Shown: positions 1-4,535 of the stretch, one piece after another | Layout of the letters: each line of letters opens with the position of its first letter | Position numbering within the stretch: position 1 is the first letter of the stretch | The notes under the pieces: generated by a model | Databases searched by the model: none | What the model saw: only the letters and a program-made list of their open reading frames with translations | Told to the model about the DNA's origin: nothing | Source of the DNA: Deltaproteobacteria bacterium | Lineage (GTDB): Bacteria > Desulfobacterota > UBA8473 | DNA: 5,375 bases | Direction: 5' to 3' | Assembly (NCBI GenBank): GCA_030621455.1 | Contig: JAUXHQ010000159.1 | Location: 1 to 5,375, forward strand | Program-made: the position numbers and the translations under genes

Positions 1-1
1 A

Positions 2-88
2 AAAAAATGGCGAAGAGCTTGGAAATTGCGGCTGATAAAAGAAAAGAACCAAAATTGGGAAGATTTGTATGATGCGATATGTTCTTAA
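2..88 (+). CDS. GIY-YIG family endonuclease, C-terminal fragment (5' truncated by window)
   Basis: The frame starting at base 2 stays open to a TAA at 86-88 and encodes a 28-residue tail beginning KKWRRAWK and ending WEDLYDAICS. From family knowledge, small stand-alone GIY-YIG nucleases often end in a segment of the form KxWxRxWKxxLIExxNPxWxDLY. The match here is in the spacing KKWRRAWK, LIKEKNQNW, EDLY. The catalytic GIY...YIG part lies upstream of the window, so activity cannot be judged. The stop falls five bases before a REP-like hairpin, a pairing I associate with this family in proteobacterial genomes (recollection, not checked). The alternative frame through the same bases, ending at a TGA at 70-72, shows no recognisable family pattern. 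The call rests on a short tail only. Confidence 0.7.
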   Translation, partial: KKWRRAWKLRLIKEKNQNWEDLYDAICS

Positions 89-93
89 TCTGG

Positions 94-113
94 ATTCCCG
101 CCTTCGCGGGAAT
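94..113. repeat. REP-like palindrome ATTCCCGC-CTTC-GCGGGAAT
   Basis: Two perfect 8-base arms, ATTCCCGC (94-101) and GCGGGAAT (106-113), flank the 4-base loop CTTC. The flanks read TGG before and GACG after. No T-run follows the stem, so an intrinsic terminator is less likely than a dispersed repetitive extragenic palindrome, although it could still fold in RNA and protect the 3' end of the upstream transcript. ATTCCC/GGGAAT palindromes of this type are common dispersed repeats in proteobacteria, the dRS3 element of Neisseria being a known relative in form. Copy number in this genome cannot be seen here. Confidence 0.75.
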
Positions 114-131
114 GACGTGGTGAAGGTTTAA

Positions 132-147
132 TGGCAATAAATGTGCC
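132..147 (+). promoter_or_regulatory. Weak candidate sigma-54 promoter / TGGCA inverted repeat
   Basis: TGGCA (132-136) and GTGCC (143-147) put a GG (133-134) and a GC (145-146) exactly ten bases apart, the spacing of -24/-12 promoters; about 8 of 12 consensus positions agree. The same bases also form a short inverted repeat, TGGCA-N7-TGCCA (132-148), which could be a small operator instead. The site lies about 95 bases upstream of the VWA start codon. No enhancer-binding site is recognisable within the short upstream stretch available. Treat as a suggestion only. Confidence 0.22.
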
Positions 148-224
148 AATTGCTCACTTGGTTCTTCAACTATTTTTCGAAAACTCAAGAATATACGGAA
201 CCCTATTGGCCACTCAAAACTTCC

Positions 225-231
225 AGGAGGT
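225..231 (+). promoter_or_regulatory. Strong Shine-Dalgarno of the VWA gene
   Basis: AGGAGGT at 225-231 is a near-perfect anti-16S match, nine bases before the ATG at 241. It fixes that start codon and suggests efficient translation of the first gene of the block. Confidence 0.85.
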
Positions 232-240
232 CCAGGCGCC

Positions 241-1992
241 ATGATCAATACCAACACCAACACACCACCTGTAGATTTTGAAGACGACACCGGCCGCCTT
301 AGCGATCATTGCAGATTTTGGAGGATGAACCGTTCACATCATGAAGCCACTGAACTCGCCCTTGTGTTGAAAGCCCTGCGCAAGGTGACGAGTTTTATCG
401 GGACTAATGTCAAGCCCGTGAACTGGGCAGGTATGGGTGATTCCGACAAGAAGAGGTCAATCCTCCTCAGTCCTGATGAAATCTATGGAACCTATCCCAT
501 CCCATTCCAAAAAATGGATATATTGGTTGGGCAGGTAGTGCGCGAGGCCTTCTCTGGTATTGAATGGGGTGATTGGGTCCGGGACCGGGTCTATGAACGG
601 GTTTCAATCACAGCAGCGGAGAAGATCGATTATCTTGTCGGTGTGCTTGCCGCGGGAGAAGACATCTACGTTAGTGAGCGGCCCAAGTCTCGCATATGGT
701 CCCTTTACCTCACAAATTACTGGAAATATCTCGATCGTCAAGCAGTGAGGGACCTCTCACTTCCGCCGACCGCTTCATCACTCGCCAATATCTGGAGAGC
801 AAATACGCTTCTGAAGAAGAAACCTGACAATCTCCACAGTTACTATGAAGCCCCCCTGCGTATCCTCTCGGTTTATACGGATGCCATAAAGATAGCGGCG
901 ACGCTTTCCTCAGTGGCGCAAAGGAGAAATAGCAGGGTAGAGATATATCTCAGGATCTGGGAGCTTCTCGATGAGGCTATTTCAGAATGGGAAGTTTTTG
1001 ATATTCCTCCTGATGCGGTACCCATACGCGACGAGTCAGGCCCAAAAGGGAAGACTGAAGAACCGGAAGAGGTAAAGGAAGACGAAGGCCTTAAAGATAT
1101 TGAAGAGGAACAGGCCGGGGAAAGGCTGGACGCTGACATCGCCTCTGAGATAAGTTCCATCCTGGAAGAGGGGGAGACCGACTTGACAGCGGAGATTGCA
1201 GTTGTCGTGGAAGAGCCCGAGGCAAAGGAGATGAACACTACTTTTACCCGGGCGAGCGCTGAGTCGAATGTGATTCCGGACCCGCAACAGGTCAGACAAC
1301 TGAGAAGGATATTCAAGAAACAGAGATCCCTGCACAGGAAGCTGAGGAAGAAACGTGTAAAGAGAAACCTGGACCAGGGCAAATTGGACGCACGAAGATT
1401 ACACAGGGTGCCCCTGGGCGGGAAAATCTTTAAGGCCAAGATCAATTCAATGCCTGACGAGGCATGGAACATCACGATTGTCTCTGATGCCTCAGCTTCC
1501 ATGAGTGGCCAGCACTCGAGGAGAAGACCCTGGGATAGCGCAGAGAAGGCTTTTGTTTCACTGGCAGAAGCGACCCGCGGGTTCAAGAACCATCTTGAGG
1601 TTTATGGTTACCATGAAAACAACGGTGAGTGCATCTTGACTCAACTCTATCAATCAGGCAAGTTCTTCACAATGGCGCCGGGTGGCCGGACCCCGTCAGG
1701 TCAGGCAATCACGGCTGCGGCTCTCTTGCTCAAAGACAGGAGCAAAAAGAGTTTGATGATTCACATAACCGACGGGGCGGCCAATTGCGGTATTAATGTG
1801 GCTTCAGCGCTGGAGTATTGCAAGAAAAGCGGCATCGATCTCATTACTATAGGTTGTGGATGTAATCAGCAGACACGGAGGTTTTTACAGGCAAGACACC
1901 CCCATGGACAGCTTTTACTCATGGACGATATCCGCGATCTGTCAACGGGACTCGAAAGGTTATTTCGCCATAAGCTTCTGTTGGGGAGTTGA
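241..1992 (+). CDS. CobT/NorD-like von Willebrand factor A (VWA) domain protein
   Basis: A 583-residue, probably cytoplasmic protein with no signal peptide or membrane segment. The C-terminal VWA domain (about residues 408-580) has a complete metal-ion-dependent adhesion site: DASAS (D416, S418, S420), T484 in GGRTPSG, and D511 in ITDG. Just before it, the segment KLDARRLHRVPLGG (381-394) resembles the lead-in of CobT (aerobic cobaltochelatase subunit) and NorD-like proteins. The N-terminal 250 residues are mostly helical in character; residues 264-331 are a strongly acidic linker, followed by a very basic stretch (355-377). Known relatives work with MoxR/NorQ-type AAA+ ATPases in metal insertion or enzyme activation; no ATPase gene is visible here, and it may lie elsewhere. 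The gene has its own strong ribosome-binding site and lies 46 bp before a radical SAM gene, probably in the same operon. CobT itself is unlikely, because no CobN or CobS is seen and the downstream genes imply anaerobic chemistry. The VWA call is firm; the exact role is open. Confidence 0.88.
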   Translation: MINTNTNTPPVDFEDDTGRLSDHCRFWRMNRSHHEATELALVLKALRKVTSFIGTNVKPVNWAGMGDSDKKRSILLSPDEIYGTYPIPFQKMDILVGQVVREAFSGIEWGDWVRDRVYERVSITAAEKIDYLVGVLAAGEDIYVSERPKSRIWSLYLTNYWKYLDRQAVRDLSLPPTASSLANIWRANTLLKKKPDNLHSYYEAPLRILSVYTDAIKIAATLSSVAQRRNSRVEIYLRIWELLDEAISEWEVFDIPPDAVPIRDESGPKGKTEEPEEVKEDEGLKDIEEEQAGERLDADIASEISSILEEGETDLTAEIAVVVEEPEAKEMNTTFTRASAESNVIPDPQQVRQLRRIFKKQRSLHRKLRKKRVKRNLDQGKLDARRLHRVPLGGKIFKAKINSMPDEAWNITIVSDASASMSGQHSRRRPWDSAEKAFVSLAEATRGFKNHLEVYGYHENNGECILTQLYQSGKFFTMAPGGRTPSGQAITAAALLLKDRSKKSLMIHITDGAANCGINVASALEYCKKSGIDLITIGCGCNQQTRRFLQARHPHGQLLLMDDIRDLSTGLERLFRHKLLLGS

Positions 1993-2038
1993 AGGTGATA
2001 ACTTTTGGCGCTTCCACAGTTTAAGCCGGTTGATCAAA

Positions 2039-3247
2039 ATGCCATATATAATCTCTATAGACAAAGAAAAATGTACGGAATGTAACTTATGCACAGAACT
2101 GGTTGACTGCCCGGGTAATGAAGGATTAACCTGCATTGGTTGCGGCGCCTGTGTTCTCGCCTGTCCCTCTGAGGCAAGGAAATTAGTGGAGAAACGCAGG
2201 GATAAAGAGGTGAATGTCAAGATAGACGGAAGCGTATTTCGAGTGCCCGAGCAAATAAGTGTGAAGGAGGCATTGACACTCACAGACCATCGGAATGCTG
2301 TTTTACCTGAAGATCCCTCTCTTTCCACGGCTTGCGGGATCGGTGCGTGCTGGAGCTGTGCAGTAGCCGTGGATGGCGTGGTGAGACCCGCATGTAACAT
2401 GATGACCAGGGAGGGGATGAGCATAGAGACTGAACTTCCCGGGGACTACGTACCCAAGAGGAGGGTCATGTTCTTCTCAGGACAGGCTGGTATCCCACAG
2501 GTTGAAGCGGTCTGCTTTACTGTGGGGTGCAACTTCTTATGTGCCCAATGCAATAATTCATTTATCACTTATAATGGGAAAGCTGAAGCCCTGACTCCGG
2601 TAGAAACCGCTCACAGGTTGGCGCAGACCATGAAGATGATTCGAACAAACCGGACGCTGATTACAGGTGGCGAGTGTACGCTCAACAGGGCCTGGCTGTT
2701 GCAGTATATAAGGCAACTCAAAAAGCTCAGTCCTCACCCGAAGGCGCGCTTTCTCGTTGACACCAATGGCTCGTTGCTTACTCATGACTACATAGATGAC
2801 CTGGCTGACAGTGGTGTGACGGATATTTCAATAGACCTGAAAGGTCTCGATCGCGATACATTCAGCCTCGTGACAGGTGTAAGAGATGAGAGCCTGGCGG
2901 AGAGGTATAAGAAGACTGCATGGGAAGCCGTGAGATATCTGGCTCACAATTATCAGGGCAGGGTGTCGCTGAGCGTCAGCATCCCTTACAACAAGAAGCT
3001 GATCTCTTTAAACGAAGTGAATCGCATGGGCAAGAAACTCTGTAAGGTCGATCCTTTAATCGCCACCGGTGTTGTTGCATATAACGCTGCCTTCAGGAGG
3101 AAAGACCTGCCGCTTCCACGGTTTGAGGAGATGAAGAAAGCCCATAGTATCCTGGAAGGGGTTGGGCTTAAAAATGTCTTTGCCAAGACACCGGAAGGGT
3201 TTATCCAGCCATCCGGCACCTTTTTCCCAACGCAGGGGCCTTATTAA
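2039..3247 (+). CDS. Radical SAM protein with N-terminal 2[4Fe-4S] and [2Fe-2S] ferredoxin domains
   Basis: A 402-residue cytoplasmic enzyme built of three Fe-S modules. Residues 8-46 are a bacterial-type ferredoxin, with cysteines 12, 15, 18, 24 (CX2CX2CX5CP) and 32, 35, 38, 42 (CX2CX2CX3CP). Residues 58-133 resemble the Fer2_4 type of [2Fe-2S] domain, with C99-X4-C104-X2-C107-X11-C119 in CGIGACWSC...RPAC. From about 155 the radical SAM core begins: C164-X3-C168-X2-C171 (CNFLCAQC) binds the SAM-cleaving cluster, and TGGE (209-212) follows; DTNG (241-244) and DISIDLKG (262-269) fit later core strands. The core looks nearest to pyruvate formate-lyase activase/AmmeMemoRadiSam-type proteins, so protein activation or a small-molecule reaction are both possible. 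The ferredoxin modules probably deliver electrons for SAM cleavage. ATG 2039 is chosen because it gives the usual start of a ferredoxin domain; its Shine-Dalgarno is poor, so coupling to the upstream VWA gene is likely. TTG 2030 is an alternative. The frame is open back to 1856, but that part overlaps the VWA gene and is not domain-like. Confidence 0.9.
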   Translation: MPYIISIDKEKCTECNLCTELVDCPGNEGLTCIGCGACVLACPSEARKLVEKRRDKEVNVKIDGSVFRVPEQISVKEALTLTDHRNAVLPEDPSLSTACGIGACWSCAVAVDGVVRPACNMMTREGMSIETELPGDYVPKRRVMFFSGQAGIPQVEAVCFTVGCNFLCAQCNNSFITYNGKAEALTPVETAHRLAQTMKMIRTNRTLITGGECTLNRAWLLQYIRQLKKLSPHPKARFLVDTNGSLLTHDYIDDLADSGVTDISIDLKGLDRDTFSLVTGVRDESLAERYKKTAWEAVRYLAHNYQGRVSLSVSIPYNKKLISLNEVNRMGKKLCKVDPLIATGVVAYNAAFRRKDLPLPRFEEMKKAHSILEGVGLKNVFAKTPEGFIQPSGTFFPTQGPY

Positions 3248-3286
3248 CCGGCGCTGATTCGCAAAATGCGGTTGGATAAATAGGCG

Positions 3287-3313
3287 CTGACAAGTTTTCA
3301 ATTCAGGTATAGT
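3287..3313 (+). promoter_or_regulatory. Candidate sigma-70-type promoter for the SPASM-sensor unit
   Basis: CTGACA (3287-3292) matches the -35 consensus at 5 of 6 positions and TATAGT (3308-3313) matches the -10 at 5 of 6. The 15-base spacer is shorter than the preferred 17, which lowers confidence. Transcription would start near 3320, placing the AAGTG/CTAAA repeats just downstream in the leader, where a bound regulator or RNA fold could control expression. No terminator with a T-run is visible between 3247 and this site, so read-through from the upstream genes is also possible. Confidence 0.35.
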
Positions 3314-3316
3314 AAA

Positions 3317-3353
3317 AAGTGCCTAAAATTTGAAGTGACTAAAGTGCACTAAA
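3317..3353 (+). repeat. Three direct AAGTG-n-CTAAA repeats
   Basis: Three near-copies lie head to tail: AAGTGCCTAAA (3317-3327), AAGTGACTAAA (3333-3343) and AAGTGCACTAAA (3342-3353). The last two overlap, and within them ACTAAAGT occurs twice (3338-3345, 3348-3355) with a 10-base period, about one helical turn. The last copy contains the 8-base palindrome AGTGCACT (3343-3350). Iterated boxes in this position suit operator sites for a DNA-binding protein, or the remnant of a dispersed intergenic repeat. No regulator gene is present to decide between them. Confidence 0.6.
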
Positions 3354-3385
3354 GTTATGGACAACAGTTAAACTTTAGCTCACTT
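3342..3385. repeat. 15-base imperfect inverted repeat (hairpin) upstream of the SPASM gene
   Basis: The arm at 3342-3356 (AAGTGCACTAAAGTT) is complementary to the arm at 3371-3385 (AACTTTAGCTCACTT) at 13 of 15 positions, with a 14-base loop (3357-3370). The downstream arm is the fourth AAGTG-n-CTAAA copy, in reverse orientation. In RNA it could form a stem ending 25 bases before the ATG at 3411, leaving the ribosome-binding site free. As DNA it could be a paired operator or the end of a small mobile repeat. AT-rich tracts flank it (CTTATTTTCC after), but there is no clean T-run terminator. Confidence 0.6.
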
Positions 3386-3401
3386 ATTTTCCATATGAAA
3401 T

Positions 3402-3406
3402 GAGGA
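3402..3406 (+). promoter_or_regulatory. Shine-Dalgarno of the SPASM gene
   Basis: GAGGA at 3402-3406 lies four bases before the ATG at 3411, close but usable. It supports this start over the next in-frame ATG at 3426, which would be placed too far from it. Confidence 0.65.
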
Positions 3407-3410
3407 CAAG

Positions 3411-4535
3411 ATGAAGCATGAAGATATGCAAGACTTTATGAAAATTACACGGGAAAAATATTACAGGGCTGTGGCGGAAGCGAAACCGCTTTTTACATGG
3501 TTTAGCCTTACCGACGCCTGTAACCTCGACTGTAAATACTGTTTCATCGATGCCGAATACCATCCTCCGGGGTCAAAGGAGCCCATTCATGACCCGCTTA
3601 GCACTAAAGACGTATGTGATATCATAGACAATATTTACGAGGCCGGCACCGAGATAGTGATGTTTGCCGGGGGAGAACCGACCCTGAGAGAGGATTTGGT
3701 CGATATAGTAAGGTATACTTCAACGCGGATGAGTGTTGCCATGAATACCAACGGTTACCTGCTGGATGAGAAATATTGTTCCGAACTTGCGGCCGCAGGA
3801 CTTTCCCAGGTGAAGGTCAGCGTGGACGGTATGGAGAAGAATCACGACTGGAACAGAGGCGAGGGTTCATTCAAAAGGGTTATCGATGCGGTAAACAACT
3901 TCAAGAGGGTCGGCGTTCCGAAAGTGATGATGATAATGACGCTTTCAAGTGTAAACTATGATGAGCTGGAGACGATGCTGGAACTCTCAATGAGTATGGG
4001 GGTGGACTTTACAATGGTGGAATTCCTGCCATTGGGAAAGGCTGCGGAAAGAAAAGAGTGGACATTGACAAAGGATCAGATAAAGAGAGCGCAGCGTTAC
4101 CTGGTGCAGGCACAGAAACGCTATGGATGGCAAAGAGTGGCATTTGAGAACCGTTACATTGTGTCTGAAGATGAACATTGTAAGGGCGTCTGTATGGACC
4201 CGAATAGACCCGCCAATTTCTATGATTTCTGCGTGGGGTGTATAAGCGGTTTATATAGCTATTGCATAAAGGCTTCCGGCAAGGTTGCGGCCGGCGACAT
4301 AATGACATTAGAGGTGGGCGACCTGAGAAAGGAACGGTTAAAGGACATCTGGAAGAACGCTGAACTCTTTAAGATACTGAGAAACAGGGAGAATTTAAAG
4401 GGCAAGTGTGGGAAGTGCCTGTACAAATATGTCTGTGGAGGGTGTAGAAGAAGGGCCTATACTTACACAGGTGATATCATGGCATCTGACCCGGGGTGCT
4501 GGAGGGAAGATACAGGATACCCAGATGAAGGATGA
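3411..4535 (+). CDS. Radical SAM/SPASM domain enzyme, NirJ/AhbC/AhbD-like
   Basis: A 374-residue cytoplasmic enzyme of typical size for SPASM radical SAM proteins. The core carries C37-X3-C41-X2-C44 (CNLDCKYC), FAGGEPT (85-91), MNTNG (111-115) and SVDG (137-140), the usual strands of the SAM-binding barrel. The C-terminal SPASM region has C277, C333-X2-C336-X5-C342-X3-C345 and C363, with further cysteines at 257, 261, 274 and 285. The ending CGGCRRRAYTYTGD...DPGC closely follows the pattern of heme d1 (NirJ) and alternative heme (AhbC/AhbD) enzymes, but related tails also occur in peptide-modifying SPASM enzymes. No short precursor-peptide gene is seen next to it. One expected cluster ligand, the Cys of the CX9-15GX4C half-motif, is Gly295 here; C285 or another extra Cys may replace it. 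The gene has its own Shine-Dalgarno and a repeat-rich leader, and its end overlaps the PAS sensor gene. Radical SAM/SPASM is firm; the substrate is unknown. Confidence 0.9.
   Translation: MKHEDMQDFMKITREKYYRAVAEAKPLFTWFSLTDACNLDCKYCFIDAEYHPPGSKEPIHDPLSTKDVCDIIDNIYEAGTEIVMFAGGEPTLREDLVDIVRYTSTRMSVAMNTNGYLLDEKYCSELAAAGLSQVKVSVDGMEKNHDWNRGEGSFKRVIDAVNNFKRVGVPKVMMIMTLSSVNYDELETMLELSMSMGVDFTMVEFLPLGKAAERKEWTLTKDQIKRAQRYLVQAQKRYGWQRVAFENRYIVSEDEHCKGVCMDPNRPANFYDFCVGCISGLYSYCIKASGKVAAGDIMTLEVGDLRKERLKDIWKNAELFKILRNRENLKGKCGKCLYKYVCGGCRRRAYTYTGDIMASDPGCWREDTGYPDEG
4514..4532 (+). promoter_or_regulatory. Ribosome-binding region for coupled translation of the PAS sensor gene
   Basis: AGGA at 4514-4517 stands seven bases before ATG 4525, and AAGGA at 4528-4532 ten bases before ATG 4543. 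Both lie inside the end of the SPASM gene, whose TGA is at 4533-4535. Either start would give translational coupling; 4525 is preferred for spacing, and 4543 (starting MSEQR) cannot be excluded. Confidence 0.45.

Noticed and set aside
7..72. Short frame starting ATG at 7 and ending TGA at 70-72
   Set aside because: It encodes about 21 residues with no family pattern, while the overlapping frame ending at 88 matches a GIY-YIG tail.
94..113. Intrinsic terminator for the upstream gene
   Set aside because: The hairpin is perfect but is followed by GACGTGG and not by a T-run; a REP-like repeat explains it better.
873..1586. A 237-codon open frame on the minus strand inside the VWA gene
   Set aside because: It is Ser/Leu-rich and low in complexity, has no recognisable motif, and lies opposite the acidic linker and the first part of the well-supported VWA domain, including its DASAS motif; it is a codon-bias shadow.
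1856..2038. N-terminal extension of the ferredoxin/radical SAM gene back to ATG 1856
   Set aside because: The added 61 residues overlap the conserved end of the VWA gene and show no domain; ATG 2039 gives a normal ferredoxin start.
3273..3288. Second GG-N10-GC spacing resembling a sigma-54 promoter
   Set aside because: Apart from GG and GC, most consensus positions disagree; chance matches of this quality are expected.
3250..3290. Direct repeat GGCGCTGA (3250-3257 and 3283-3290) with a small CGCA/TGCG hairpin between
   Set aside because: Eight-base repeats and a four-base stem are too short to claim as a mobile-element footprint or terminator.
3248..3410. Precursor-peptide gene for the SPASM enzyme
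   Set aside because: Only trivial frames exist on the + strand (for example ATG to TAG in five codons near 3267), and none has a ribosome-binding site or a Cys-rich or leader-like sequence.
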